Source: Flavobacterium ranwuense (GTDB taxonomy: Bacteria; Bacteroidota; Bacteroidia; Flavobacteriales; Flavobacteriaceae). From it: DNA of 64,000 nt. The DNA is taken from contig NZ_SMLH01000001.1 of the NCBI RefSeq assembly GCF_004349315.1, positions 806,001 through 870,000 on the forward strand, written 5' to 3'. Every line of letters begins with the position of its first letter. Within the stretch, counting starts at the first letter, position 1. The position numbers and the translations under genes were made by a program. Below the pieces are notes generated by a model, which did not search any database, had not been told where the DNA came from, and saw only the letters and a program-made list of their open reading frames with translations. Positions 25,913 to 34,601 of the stretch are shown here, piece after piece.

Positions 25913-26584
25913 CTAAGCACTCCCTTTTGTAAACCAATAATACATAAAATAATAGGGGGCTATTTCAAGAGCGCAAAGATATAAAATAAAATAAAACAAC
26001 TTACCGAATATTATATTTTGATAATTTTTTATTGAAATCAAATAAGTCATAATATTGATTATCAACACTATGGCTATAATTAGCAGTAGAATATTTCTTG
26101 AAAAGGAGTCGTAATAAAACAAAATAATATTGAACGGGAGTATGAATAGTCCAATATAGGTTCTGTAAGTCACCTTTTGGAGGTTAAACTGTTCCATAAA
26201 TTCTTCAATATTGAATGAAGTAGCTATTATTTTCTCTATCAAATATTTTGATAAAATAAAGAACGCTAGGAAAGTAAATATTTGAATATAAAGAATCCAA
26301 TCTGTTTTTGAGGCGTAACCAAAATAACTCAGCGCAATTTGAATGAAGAAAGCAAGCGAAATGACTTGGACAAAAAATAAAGAGATGGTGAAACCGCTTT
26401 TTAGGTGGCTGCTGTCTCTGTATACTTTGTTGTATTTGTTGGAAAAAATTAAATTGGCAAAATCACCGAATCTGTTTTCGAAAACGGATTTTGTAACAGC
26501 AATAATAGCAAATGACAGAACAAAAAGCACGGTTGCCCAGTCTTTGCTGTCAGTTATTCTTGGATGAAGTATATTTTCGATCAT
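25913..26584 (-). CDS. DUF4271 membrane protein
   Basis: A 223-residue protein with about six TM helices, for example ATVLFVLSFAIIAVTKSVF, FVQVISLAFFIQIALSYF, IFTFLAFFILSKYLIEKII and LLLIIAIVLIINIMTYLI. It begins near PRITDSKDWATVLF, the DUF4271 pattern, a family normally linked to hemD in Bacteroidota. Its function is unknown. The -7 element lies only 8 bp upstream of the ATG, so the mRNA may be nearly leaderless. Confidence 0.85.
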   Translation of the reverse strand: MIENILHPRITDSKDWATVLFVLSFAIIAVTKSVFENRFGDFANLIFSNKYNKVYRDSSHLKSGFTISLFFVQVISLAFFIQIALSYFGYASKTDWILYIQIFTFLAFFILSKYLIEKIIATSFNIEEFMEQFNLQKVTYRTYIGLFILPFNIILFYYDSFSRNILLLIIAIVLIINIMTYLISIKNYQNIIFGKLFYFILYLCALEIAPYYFMYYWFTKGSA

Positions 26585-26591
26585 AACGCTG

Positions 26592-26599
26592 CAAAATTA
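26592..26599 (-). promoter_or_regulatory. -7 promoter element of DUF4271-hemD
   Basis: The reverse strand reads TAATTTTG, an exact TAnnTTTG match, immediately before the ATG at 26584. Confidence 0.45.
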
Positions 26600-26660
26600 C
26601 TAATTTTTATATCATTCTTTTTATTATAATTTTATTAAGGATGAAATGGCATAAAAAGTT

Positions 26661-26668
26661 TACTTTTG
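26661..26668 (+). promoter_or_regulatory. -7 promoter element of the GT2-pyrC-DUF4296 operon
   Basis: TACTTTTG matches TAnnTTTG, 20 bp before the ATG at 26688. Confidence 0.55.
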
Positions 26669-26687
26669 CGGTGAAATTAGTCAAAAT

Positions 26688-27413
26688 ATGAATGATTGTA
26701 TTGTTATAATTCCTACCTATAACGAAATTGAAAATATAGAAAGCATTATTCGATCGGTGTTTTCGCAGCATAAATCTTTTCATGTTCTTATTATTGATGA
26801 TAATTCACCGGATCATACTGCTGATAAGGTGGTTTTACTTCAATCTGAATTTGGAGGTAGATTGTTTTTGGAAAAAAGAGAAAAGAAATCGGGTCTGGGA
26901 ACGGCTTATGTTCATGGATTTAGATGGGCATTGGAGCATAAATATGATTTCATTTTTGAAATGGACGCTGATTTTTCCCATAATCCAAATGATTTAGAGA
27001 AATTATACAATGCATGTCATTTTGGAGATGCCGATTTAGCGATTGGTTCACGCTACGTTACCGGAGTAAATGTGGTAAACTGGCCGTTGAGCCGAGTATT
27101 GATGTCCTATTTTGCATCGGTTTATGTACGAATGATTACCGGAATGAAGATTCATGATGCCACAGCGGGTTTTGTTTGTTACAAAAGACAAGTGCTCGAA
27201 GAGATCAACTTAGATAAGATAAAATTTGTTGGATACGCTTTTCAAATTGAAATGAAATACAGAACGTATTGTAAAAAATTTCAAATTACGGAGGTTCCCA
27301 TCATTTTTACCGATAGAACAAAAGGGCAATCCAAAATGAGTAATTCAATAATTATTGAAGCTGTTTTTGGAGTTATTGCACTTAGATTAAAAAGATTAGT
27401 CAACACATTATAA
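26688..27413 (+). CDS. Polyprenol-phosphate mannosyltransferase-like GT2 enzyme
   Basis: A 241-residue family 2 glycosyltransferase of the dolichol-phosphate-mannose-synthase type. It has IIPTYNEIENIESII, the donor-site LIIDDNSPDHTADKV, the metal-binding EMDADFSH (D-x-D) and a C-terminal acceptor region TDRTKGQSKMSNSIIIEA. It lacks C-terminal TM helices, like the soluble bacterial forms, and acts at the inner face of the membrane. The product could feed protein or lipid glycosylation. It is first in an operon with pyrC (12-nt gap). Confidence 0.92.
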   Translation: MNDCIVIIPTYNEIENIESIIRSVFSQHKSFHVLIIDDNSPDHTADKVVLLQSEFGGRLFLEKREKKSGLGTAYVHGFRWALEHKYDFIFEMDADFSHNPNDLEKLYNACHFGDADLAIGSRYVTGVNVVNWPLSRVLMSYFASVYVRMITGMKIHDATAGFVCYKRQVLEEINLDKIKFVGYAFQIEMKYRTYCKKFQITEVPIIFTDRTKGQSKMSNSIIIEAVFGVIALRLKRLVNTL

Positions 27414-27425
27414 GAAAAAGACAGG

Positions 27426-28766
27426 ATGAACAGGGTTTTAATTAAGAATGCCAAAATTGTAAATGAAGGAGTGATTTTTGAGGGCGATGTATTAATTGAA
27501 AATGACTTAATTGTTGAGATTTCAGAAAGTATCAGTGCCAAATCCTCTCAATGTAAAATCATTGATGCCGAAGGAAATTATTTGATTCCGGGTGCAATTG
27601 ATGATCAAGTGCATTTTAGAGAACCAGGGCTGACACACAAAGGAGACATAGAATCAGAATCTAGAGCGGCGGTTGCCGGTGGAATTACTTCCTATATCGA
27701 ACAGCCAAACACAATTCCGAATGCGGTTACCCAAGAAATATTAGAGCAAAAATACGAGTTGGCCGCCCAAAAATCGTATGCAAATTATTCTTTTATGATG
27801 GGCGCAACCAATGATAACTTGGAAGAAGTTTTGAAAACAAATCCAAAGAATGTTGCCGGAATAAAAATATTTTTAGGTTCCTCAACAGGAAATATGTTGG
27901 TGGATAATGAAGCGACTCTAGAGAAAATATTTTCCAGTACACCGATGCTTATTGCGGTGCATTGTGAAGATGAAGCGACTATCAAAAATAATTTGGAGAA
28001 ATACAAAGCTGAGTTTGGAGAAGATGTTCCTGTTACGGTTCATCACCTTATCCGAAGCGAGGAAGCGTGTTATATTTCGTCTTCCAAAGCGGTTGCACTG
28101 GCTAAGAAAACAGGAGCTCGCTTGCATATTTTTCATCTTTCGACTGCCAAAGAAATGGATTTGTTTACAAACAAAATTCCTTTGGAAGACAAGAAAATCA
28201 CTGCCGAAGTTTGTGTGCATCATTTATGGTTTACCAATGATGATTATGCTACTAAAGGCAATCTCATAAAGTGGAATCCAGCTGTAAAAACGGCTAATGA
28301 CAGAAAAGTGCTTTGGGAAGCATTGCTGGATGACAGAATTGATGTGATTGCAACGGATCACGCGCCACATACATTAGAAGAAAAAAAACAATCGTATTTG
28401 AATGCTCCTTCTGGCGGACCATTAGTGCAACATGCTGTTGTGGCTATGTTTGAAGCGCACCACCAAGGAAAAATAAGCATTGAAAAAATCGTGGAAAAAA
28501 TGTGCCATAACCCAGCTAAAATTTTCAAAATAGAAAAACGTGGTTTTATCAAAGAAGGCTATTATGCGGATTTGGTAATTGTAAATTCAGGTTTGCCTTG
28601 GAGCGTAAAAAAAGAAAATATTTTGGCTAAATGTGGTTGGTCTCCATTTGAAGGTTTTACTTTTAAATCAAGAATTACCCATACTTTTGTAAACGGGCAA
28701 TTGGTTTATACCGCTTTTAAAGTAAAAGATATTCGTGCAGGAAAACGTTTGTTATTCGAAAGATAA
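27426..28766 (+). CDS. pyrC: Dihydroorotase (amidohydrolase superfamily)
   Basis: This cyclises carbamoyl-aspartate in pyrimidine synthesis. The 446-residue protein has the class I dihydroorotase frame: PGAIDDQVHFREPGLTHKGD (~55-74), the Lys-region GIKIFLGSSTGNM, the metal His in IAVHCEDE and HIFHLSTAKE, and the catalytic Asp in IATDHAPHTLEEK. One feature is odd: the first His of the usual H-x-H pair is Gln61 here (Q-V-H). It may be a clade feature, or this may be a dihydroorotase-like paralogue. It lies between a GT2 gene and a DUF4296 gene. Confidence 0.88.
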   Translation: MNRVLIKNAKIVNEGVIFEGDVLIENDLIVEISESISAKSSQCKIIDAEGNYLIPGAIDDQVHFREPGLTHKGDIESESRAAVAGGITSYIEQPNTIPNAVTQEILEQKYELAAQKSYANYSFMMGATNDNLEEVLKTNPKNVAGIKIFLGSSTGNMLVDNEATLEKIFSSTPMLIAVHCEDEATIKNNLEKYKAEFGEDVPVTVHHLIRSEEACYISSSKAVALAKKTGARLHIFHLSTAKEMDLFTNKIPLEDKKITAEVCVHHLWFTNDDYATKGNLIKWNPAVKTANDRKVLWEALLDDRIDVIATDHAPHTLEEKKQSYLNAPSGGPLVQHAVVAMFEAHHQGKISIEKIVEKMCHNPAKIFKIEKRGFIKEGYYADLVIVNSGLPWSVKKENILAKCGWSPFEGFTFKSRITHTFVNGQLVYTAFKVKDIRAGKRLLFER

Positions 28767-28776
28767 AATTTAATAA

Positions 28777-29202
28777 ATGAGAAAAATCATAACATTTTTA
28801 ACGATTATAACACTACTTGTAAGCTGTAAAGAAGAAGTGGTGAATAAGCCGGAACGTCTTATAGAAAAAGACGTTATGGTAGATATTATGTATGATTTAT
28901 CTGTTTTGGACGCCATAAAATATCAAAATCCGGCTTCTTTGGATACTTTTAAAATAAATTCGAGAGATTATATTTTTAAAAAATATAAAATTGACAGTGC
29001 CCAATTTGCTAAAAGCAATGTTTATTATGCATCTGATTATAATGAATATAAAATCATGTTTGAACAAATCAGCAAGCGATTGGAAACTAATAAAAAGAGC
29101 GTAGATTCTCTAGTCAAATTGCAAAAAAATAAAAAGAATGCCATTATTAAAAAAAGAGCAAAGCAAGCTAAAATTGGCAGGGATACTACAAAAATAGAAT
29201 AA
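28777..29202 (+). CDS. DUF4296 lipoprotein
   Basis: A 141-residue protein with a lipoprotein signal (ITFLTIITLLVSC, Cys at ~17). A short acidic-basic domain follows (PERLIEKDVMVDIMYDLSVLDAIKYQNP...IFKKYKIDSAQFAKSNVYYASD), which fits DUF4296. The C-terminal tail is Lys-rich. It is last gene of the GT2-pyrC operon, 10 nt after pyrC. Its function is unknown; it is probably anchored in the envelope. Confidence 0.85.
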   Translation: MRKIITFLTIITLLVSCKEEVVNKPERLIEKDVMVDIMYDLSVLDAIKYQNPASLDTFKINSRDYIFKKYKIDSAQFAKSNVYYASDYNEYKIMFEQISKRLETNKKSVDSLVKLQKNKKNAIIKKRAKQAKIGRDTTKIE

Positions 29203-29211
29203 GTAAAGAAC

Positions 29212-30201
29212 TTAGAGATTAGAGATTTCTTTGATGTACTGGTTAATATTTATAAAATCAGCTTTCAAGGTATCTTTAATCTTTTGGTTGGAATATATAG
29301 TTGTCGAATAGGATGACTTTGCAGTTGTTTGAGTCAGTTTTCTATTCTGTAGAAAAATATTCGAAACAAACCAATCCAATCTCCAAAGCATTTCCATAAA
29401 AAAGGGTTTTGCGTGAATTTCAGGTCTTTTTACACCCAAGGAATCGGCCATAGTATTCAGAATGTCACGGAAAACACTATTTTCTGCAATCAAGGTAAAG
29501 CGTTCGTTGTGAACTTCACTTTGCATTAATTGATGTGCGATTCGAACAACATCAGTAACGGCAACAAATCCTGTTGAGCCTAATGTATAAAATTTCAATC
29601 CGTTTTTTACTTTCGTAAAAAGTTGCCCACTTCCTTGTTCTCTAAAACCGGGCCCAAGAATAACGCCAGGATTTACAATTATTACATTTAAACCTTCTTG
29701 TTGTCCGCGCCAGATTTCCATTTCGGCACCATATTTAGAAATGGCATAATCATTATGGGACTTCTCCGGATTCCATTCGGATTCTTCCGTGATGAATTTT
29801 TCATGAGGCAGTAAATCACCCAAAGTGGCAATAGAGCTTACAAAACACAGTTTTTTTATACCATAAGCAATGCAGAAATTCACAATATTTGCCGTGCCTT
29901 CAATGTTTGTTTTTCGCAATGCATCCTCGTCTTTTGGGTCAAAAGAAATCAAAGCGGCGCAATGGTAAACGGTGTCAATATTTTGAAAGGCAATTTCTAA
30001 CGAAGGAACTTCGGTAATATCTGCGGGGATCCATTCGATTTGCTCAAACAGGGATTCCTTTTTATAGGTAGCGAATAGGGATTTGGTCTTTTCAATTGAA
30101 GCGACACTTCTATAAATAGCACGTACTTTTTCTCCATTATCAATTAAATGAAGCAATAGATGTGCGCCTACTAAACCCGTTCCTCCTGTGACTAAAATCA
30201 T
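29212..30201 (-). CDS. NAD-dependent epimerase/dehydratase family protein
   Basis: A 329-residue extended short-chain dehydrogenase/reductase. It begins with the nucleotide-binding MILVTGGTGLVGAHLLLHL and has VSSIATLGD (Ser), the catalytic pair in DYAISKYGAEMEIWRG (Y-x-x-x-K), and NPGVILGPGF. The start at 30201 is preferred because the fold begins there; the upstream 52 codons run into the tyrS leader. The substrate is unknown, with sugar nucleotides or dihydroflavonol-like carbonyls as options. It is convergent with the DUF4296 gene. Confidence 0.88.
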   Translation of the reverse strand: MILVTGGTGLVGAHLLLHLIDNGEKVRAIYRSVASIEKTKSLFATYKKESLFEQIEWIPADITEVPSLEIAFQNIDTVYHCAALISFDPKDEDALRKTNIEGTANIVNFCIAYGIKKLCFVSSIATLGDLLPHEKFITEESEWNPEKSHNDYAISKYGAEMEIWRGQQEGLNVIIVNPGVILGPGFREQGSGQLFTKVKNGLKFYTLGSTGFVAVTDVVRIAHQLMQSEVHNERFTLIAENSVFRDILNTMADSLGVKRPEIHAKPFFMEMLWRLDWFVSNIFLQNRKLTQTTAKSSYSTTIYSNQKIKDTLKADFININQYIKEISNL

Positions 30202-30227
30202 GCTACGAAAATACGAATAATTTTTTT

Positions 30228-30262
30228 CGAATAACCTAATAAACAAATAACCGAATCCACAA
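30228..30262. repeat. AACCAAAT-type word repeat upstream of tyrS
   Basis: The stretch reads as CGAATAACC, TAATAAACAAATAACC and GAATCCACAATAAA, matching other spacers in the window. Here it lies between divergent genes rather than between co-directional ones. Confidence 0.5.
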
Positions 30263-30269
30263 TAAATTT

Positions 30270-30277
30270 TATCTTTG
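30270..30277 (+). promoter_or_regulatory. -7 promoter element of tyrS
   Basis: TATCTTTG matches TAnnTTTG, 19 bp upstream of the ATG at 30296. An alternative upstream codon at 30275 lies inside it. Confidence 0.55.
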
Positions 30278-30295
30278 TGCAAATTGATTAAAAAG

Positions 30296-31588
30296 ATGAA
30301 GAATTTTATTGAAGAAGTAACTTGGAGAGGAATGCTCCACGATGTTATGCCTGGCACAGAAGAACATTTGATGGAACAAATGCGTGTGGCGTATGTGGGA
30401 ATTGACCCAACTGCCGATTCATTGCATATAGGGCATTTAGTTGGCGTGATGTTATTGAAACATTTTCAACTATCTGGACACAAGCCATTAGCGTTAGTGG
30501 GTGGAGCAACAGGAATGATTGGTGATCCGTCAGGAAAATCGAATGAAAGAAATTTATTGGACGAAGCAACATTGCGTCACAATCAAGAAGCTATAAAAGG
30601 ACAATTGTCCCGTTTTCTAGATTTTACTTCCGATGCGCCAAATGCGGCAGAGTTAGTGAATAATTACGACTGGATGAAGAACTTTTCTTTTCTGGATTTT
30701 ATTCGTGATATTGGAAAGCACATCACAGTAAATTATATGATGTCAAAAGATTCAGTAAAGAAGCGTTTGTCTTCTGAAGCTGCCGAAGGAATGTCATTTA
30801 CGGAGTTCACGTACCAATTGGTTCAAGGATATGACTTTTTGCATTTGTACAGAGAAAAAAATTGTACGCTGCAAATGGGAGGGAGCGACCAGTGGGGAAA
30901 TATCACCACAGGGACCGAATTAGTGCGCAGAATAGCCAGTGGAAAAGCATATGCGTTGACTTGTCCGTTGATTACAAAAGCGGATGGAACCAAATTTGGA
31001 AAATCAGAAGGTGGAAATATTTGGTTGGATGCAGCCAGAACATCGCCGTATAAATTTTACCAATATTGGTTGAATACTTCCGATGTTGATGCGGAAAAAT
31101 ACATTAAGATTTTTACTTTTTTATCAAAAGAAGAAATCGAAGTTTTAACCGAAAAACATAGAGAAGCACCACACTTGCGTTTGTTACAAAAACGTTTAGC
31201 CGAAGAAATTACGGTGATGGTACATTCAGCAGAAGATTTAGAAAATGCGATAAAAGCATCGAATATTTTGTTCGGGAATTCTACTTCGGATGATTTGAAA
31301 CAATTGGATGAAGCGACTTTCTTAGATGTTTTTGATGGTGTTCCTCAAGCGGAAATTAGCAAAACCGAAATCGAAGCCGGACTTGATATTGTTGCTGTTT
31401 TGAATGAAAAAACAGGTTTTATGAAATCGAATGGTGAAGCAAGACGTGCTTTGACAGCTAACTCTATTTCTGTAAATAAAGAGAAAGTTGCCGAAGATTT
31501 TGTGCTTTCGACCAAAGATTTAATCAACAACCAGTTTGTGTTATTGCAAAGCGGAAAGAAAAATTATTTTGTAGTGAGAATTGTTTAA
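30296..31588 (+). CDS. tyrS: Tyrosyl-tRNA synthetase
   Basis: This class Ic synthetase charges tRNA-Tyr. The 430-residue protein has the HIGH motif in [11 protein letters not shown], tyrosine-pocket segments ([25 protein letters not shown]), the KMSKS-type loop [13 protein letters not shown] and a C-terminal S4 domain with [17 protein letters not shown]. The start [10 protein letters not shown] fits homologues and the promoter. Length and motifs are normal. Confidence 0.97.
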   Translation: MKNFIEEVTWRGMLHDVMPGTEEHLMEQMRVAYVGIDPTADSLHIGHLVGVMLLKHFQLSGHKPLALVGGATGMIGDPSGKSNERNLLDEATLRHNQEAIKGQLSRFLDFTSDAPNAAELVNNYDWMKNFSFLDFIRDIGKHITVNYMMSKDSVKKRLSSEAAEGMSFTEFTYQLVQGYDFLHLYREKNCTLQMGGSDQWGNITTGTELVRRIASGKAYALTCPLITKADGTKFGKSEGGNIWLDAARTSPYKFYQYWLNTSDVDAEKYIKIFTFLSKEEIEVLTEKHREAPHLRLLQKRLAEEITVMVHSAEDLENAIKASNILFGNSTSDDLKQLDEATFLDVFDGVPQAEISKTEIEAGLDIVAVLNEKTGFMKSNGEARRALTANSISVNKEKVAEDFVLSTKDLINNQFVLLQSGKKNYFVVRIV

Positions 31589-31632
31589 TTGTTTGATTTG
31601 TTTAACCAAATAAACAAATTACCGAATAAACT
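31589..31632. repeat. AACCAAAT-type word repeat between tyrS and the acyltransferase gene
   Basis: The spacer between the convergent genes is made of TTGTTTGATTTG, then AACCAAATAAACAAATTACC and GAATAAAC. An imperfect hairpin can form, but there is no clear terminator stem. Confidence 0.5.
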
Positions 31633-32613
31633 TTAAAGAACCATCAAATTACAACCTCGAATATCAGAATTATCAAAACGTCCCAATACTTCGAAAGAGT
31701 TGTTGGGATTTTTTTTGCCCAAATCCTGCGTAGCAATAAACGAACAAGAATTAATGTTAGCCAAATCAATGATGTTGATTCCGCCCGTTTTTCCGTCTTG
31801 AATATAGGTCAAAGCATCTTCGGTGTCACGAACGAGGATTTGTATCCAAGAAGGGCATTCAAACACACCGTTTCCTAAAGAATAGGCTTGCGAAAGCAAT
31901 TCGGTCATTCCATATTCAGAATGTATGGCAGAAACGCCAAATCCTTTACACAATTGTTCGTGTAATTCTTCCCGAATCATTTCTTTACGTTTACCTTTCA
32001 TGCCGCCGGTTTCCATGATAATAGTATGCTGCAGTTGGAACTGGTGTTTTTCAATTAAGTCCAATAAAGCGAAAGTGACGCCAATCAGAATGACATTTTG
32101 ACCGGCTTGGTCTAAAGCTATGAGTTTGGCAATCAGTTCGTCATGATTGTGCAGGTAAAAACCACTTTCAGGATGATTGGATAATGCAATTAAATCCTTG
32201 ACCATGTAAATTAAGGAAGAGCCTTCTCTTTCCAGATAGGATGGAAGCAAGGCTAAAACAACATAATCTTCAATGTTGCCATAAAATTCGGAAAATCCTT
32301 TGCGGTAACTTTCTTCATACAAGGTAACATCAGTAACCAAATGTTTACTGGTAATCATTCCGGTTGTTCCGCTGCTGGTAAAGGTTTCTTGGATTGGATT
32401 GGTGTTAGAAACCACTTCATGACTCTTAAAGAACTGAATCGGTAAAAATGGAATTTGTTGTAAAGACTTTACTTTATGAGGATCTGTTTTCAAAAAATCA
32501 CAAAACTCCTGATAGGCCAAGTTGTTTTCGTATTGGAAACGAAACACTTTCAAGGCGATTTTCTCAAACTGTTTTTGACTGGAAATAGCAAATATATCGG
32601 AGGATGTAATCAA
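31633..32613 (-). CDS. LuxE/PaaK-like acyl-protein synthetase or acyltransferase
   Basis: A 326-residue ANL-superfamily-like protein. Motifs include QIPFLPIQFFKSHEV, the P-loop-like TFTSSGTTGMITSKH, ALLPSYLEREGSSLIYMVKDLI and SEYGMTELLSQAYSLGNGVF. LuxE-type enzymes activate fatty acids for transfer, and flavobacterial members are annotated as acyl transferases. The chosen start is the TTG at 32613, because the longer frame (TTG at 32628) begins inside the -7 promoter element. No ATG lies nearby. The physiological acyl acceptor is unknown. Confidence 0.82.
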   Translation of the reverse strand: MITSSDIFAISSQKQFEKIALKVFRFQYENNLAYQEFCDFLKTDPHKVKSLQQIPFLPIQFFKSHEVVSNTNPIQETFTSSGTTGMITSKHLVTDVTLYEESYRKGFSEFYGNIEDYVVLALLPSYLEREGSSLIYMVKDLIALSNHPESGFYLHNHDELIAKLIALDQAGQNVILIGVTFALLDLIEKHQFQLQHTIIMETGGMKGKRKEMIREELHEQLCKGFGVSAIHSEYGMTELLSQAYSLGNGVFECPSWIQILVRDTEDALTYIQDGKTGGINIIDLANINSCSFIATQDLGKKNPNNSFEVLGRFDNSDIRGCNLMVL

Positions 32614-32625
32614 GAATTTTTTTTG

Positions 32626-32633
32626 CAAAAGTA
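32626..32633 (-). promoter_or_regulatory. -7 promoter element of the acyltransferase gene
   Basis: The reverse strand reads TACTTTTG, an exact match. The most upstream start codon of the gene would overlap it, so translation must begin further downstream on a very short leader. Confidence 0.55.
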
Positions 32634-32711
32634 ATCAAAAATTCTAAGGGAAGCTCATTAACAAAATAGCAATAGTCTGTTTTTGGAATTCATTATATTA
32701 GAATTCTGTAT

Positions 32712-32742
32712 AAAAAAAGCTCCAATGTGAATTGAAGCTTTT
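32712..32742 (-). terminator. Terminator of the T9SS-domain gene
   Basis: AAAAGCT/AGCTTTT plus CAAT/ATTG form a stem with one mismatch around GTGA. On the reverse strand it is followed by a T-run. Confidence 0.75.
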
Positions 32743-32761
32743 ATATTTAAATCTTGACGTA

Positions 32762-33100
32762 TTATCGTATAATTAATTTTCTGGTCGCAGATGCCTCTTT
32801 TTCATTAATCTTTATAATGTAGACACCTGAAGTAAGATTAGAGACATTAAGTTCTCTAGAACTAAGCATTGTTTGAAGCACTTTTTTTCCTAAAACATCA
32901 AAGATAATGATTTCTTTATCCAAGTCATTTTTTGAAGTAATGTAGACTTTGCCATTACTCACAGGGTTCGGGTACAAGCTTAAACCTTCAATTACGGCGG
33001 TTTCTTGTGTTTTTGGTTGTTGTTTAGTTTCTTGAGCACCAGCGCTCATAGAGAATAAAAAAACCAATAAGATGGTGATATAAAAGTAGTTTTTTGCCAT
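32762..33100 (-). CDS. Minimal T9SS type A sorting-domain protein (112 aa)
   Basis: A signal peptide (ITILLVFLFSMSAGAQ) is followed by a ~15-residue linker rich in Gln/Thr/Lys and then, from about residue 38 to the end, a type A C-terminal sorting domain. The sorting domain contains LSLYPNPVSNGKVYI, IIIFDVLGKKVLQ, NVSNLTSGVYIIKI and the terminal RKLIIR. These match the signal that directs cargo through the type IX secretion system. No cargo domain exists. It is probably exported, but its role is unknown. It has its own terminator. Confidence 0.85.
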   Translation of the reverse strand: MAKNYFYITILLVFLFSMSAGAQETKQQPKTQETAVIEGLSLYPNPVSNGKVYITSKNDLDKEIIIFDVLGKKVLQTMLSSRELNVSNLTSGVYIIKINEKEASATRKLIIR

Positions 33101-33150
33101 TGGATTAGTTTGAATAGTAAATATACAAAAAATAATTCAAAAAGCGTACC

Positions 33151-33181
33151 AAAAAAAACATCCTGATTTCTCAGGATGTTT
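33151..33181 (-). terminator. Terminator of the beta-helix lipoprotein gene
   Basis: ACATCCTGA and TCAGGATGT form a perfect 9-bp stem around TTTC, with AAA/TTT extension and a T-run on the reverse strand. Confidence 0.85.
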
Positions 33182-33205
33182 GATATAAATAAATGCGGGT
33201 GTTTT

Positions 33206-34417
33206 TTATAAATTCCCTAATAAATTAACGCCATCAACAATAGCCCATGCTCCAGGAGTCAATACTGCTCCAGATGCTGTTGTACTAGTGGTGAAGTTTG
33301 CAGGTAAAAATGAAACTGTGAAAGCTGTACCAGCGCCCCATTGAGCAGTATTAGTGTCTGCAATTTTTACATTCAACATTTTTATTTTTCCAGTTGCAAC
33401 TTGATTTGTATTTGTGTTAGCATCTTGTATTCTAACGGCAACTGCATTTATTGTTGTAGTTCCTGAAGTTGCAGTATTTGTGTATCCTGAAATTACTACA
33501 TTAGTATATTCTCCGTTTCCTTCTTTTTTGAATTGGATTGCATCTATTTCAAGTGGGTTACCAGCTTCAGTTGCCGTACCGGCAGCTCTTCTTAAAGTAA
33601 TGTTAGATACTTTTGGAAAAAAAGTATTGTTCACACTTTTTGCTTCGATTTCCATTCCAAAATTTCCAGCTCCAGTTTGATAAGCATACCAGTTAGTATT
33701 TGCTTGACCTTGCCATCCATCTTGCCAGTCAAAAGAATCATCTGTGTTTCCGTAAGAAATAAGGTTTTTAGCGCTTACAGTTCCTCCGTAAAATTCAAAA
33801 CCATCATCAGCTCCTTTGTATGAAACCAGGTTTTCTAATACGGTACCAGAACCTACTGAGTAAAATGAGAAACCATTCATTTCAGAATTTCCGTCAAGGA
33901 TTTTTTTACCTGCATATTCTACTCGTGCATATTTCAAAGAACCACCATTATGAGCAGCATTTGTACCACCGTAAACAATATTTGTTCCGTCTTCAGAAGT
34001 TGCAGTTGTAATAGGACTTCCGTCAGCTGCTTTTCCAGAAACGATAGGAGCATCACCAAACATGATTATTCCACCCCAAGAACCTGCAGTTTTAGATTTT
34101 TCAGTAAATACAACTGGTTCTGCTGCAGTTCCTGAAATATTTAATTTTCCGCCTTTTTCTACCAATAAAGCATCTGTACCGTCAGCTACATCAGCAGTGA
34201 TAACTGAACCAGCCTCAAAAGTTAAAATAGCATCATTTTTTACTCTAACAGTACCTTTAATAGTATAAACCCCTTTTGTATACGTTTTTGTTCCTGTGAT
34301 ATCTCCTGTGATTTCACCCGTTGCAGTCGGTGGAGTAGTTGCTACATCGTCATCACTTGAAGTACAACTTGTAAAAACCAAGCTCATTAATGCAAGACTG
34401 AATACTAATTTTTTCAT
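33206..34417 (-). CDS. Surface-type beta-helix lipoprotein of the phosphate island (403 aa)
   Basis: The lipoprotein signal ends in LVFTSC (Cys18), followed by TSSDDD. This resembles the lipoprotein export signal that carries flavobacterial lipoproteins to the cell surface. From ~45 on, short strands with Gly turns recur (GKLNISGTAAEPVVFTEK, GTVLENLVSYKGADDGFEFYG, GTVSAKNLISYGNTDDSFDWQDGWQG), typical of a right-handed parallel beta-helix. It follows the TonB-dependent receptor and has its own promoter with six 11-bp-phased half-sites (34485-34551). I infer a phosphate-regulated surface partner of the receptor. It has no SusD-like fold, and its ligand is unknown. Confidence 0.75.
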   Translation of the reverse strand: MKKLVFSLALMSLVFTSCTSSDDDVATTPPTATGEITGDITGTKTYTKGVYTIKGTVRVKNDAILTFEAGSVITADVADGTDALLVEKGGKLNISGTAAEPVVFTEKSKTAGSWGGIIMFGDAPIVSGKAADGSPITTATSEDGTNIVYGGTNAAHNGGSLKYARVEYAGKKILDGNSEMNGFSFYSVGSGTVLENLVSYKGADDGFEFYGGTVSAKNLISYGNTDDSFDWQDGWQGQANTNWYAYQTGAGNFGMEIEAKSVNNTFFPKVSNITLRRAAGTATEAGNPLEIDAIQFKKEGNGEYTNVVISGYTNTATSGTTTINAVAVRIQDANTNTNQVATGKIKMLNVKIADTNTAQWGAGTAFTVSFLPANFTTSTTASGAVLTPGAWAIVDGVNLLGNL

Positions 34418-34463
34418 TTTTAATGATTTTAAAATTATAAGTTTTTTTGTTAATTATTTATTT

Positions 34464-34551
34464 CAAAAGTACTCTAGGGCTTCTGAAATTTAGTTATGTA
34501 ATTGTTATCAAAGTATTATATAACAATGAATTTGATGTAAAGTTTATGTTA
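34464..34551 (-). promoter_or_regulatory. PhoB-type operator array and promoter of the beta-helix lipoprotein gene
   Basis: On the reverse strand, half-sites start at 34551 (TAACA), 34540 (TTACA), 34529 (TCATT, weak), 34518 (TAATA), 34507 (TAACA) and 34496 (TAACT), each exactly 11 bp apart. The -7 element TACTTTTG starts at 34471, which is 25 bp (14 + 11) from the last half-site. The layout matches those of pstS, pstC, the porin and the receptor. Confidence 0.65.
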
Positions 34552-34562
34552 CTTATGTAAAC

Positions 34563-34591
34563 AAAAAAAAGAGCCATGATAGCTCTTTTTT
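34563..34591 (-). terminator. Terminator of the TonB-dependent receptor gene
   Basis: AAAAAGAGC...GCTCTTTTT-type stem (GAGCCATGATAGCTC core) with T-run on the reverse strand. It separates the receptor from the lipoprotein gene downstream. Confidence 0.8.
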
Positions 34592-34601
34592 GTTGTTGTT
34601 T

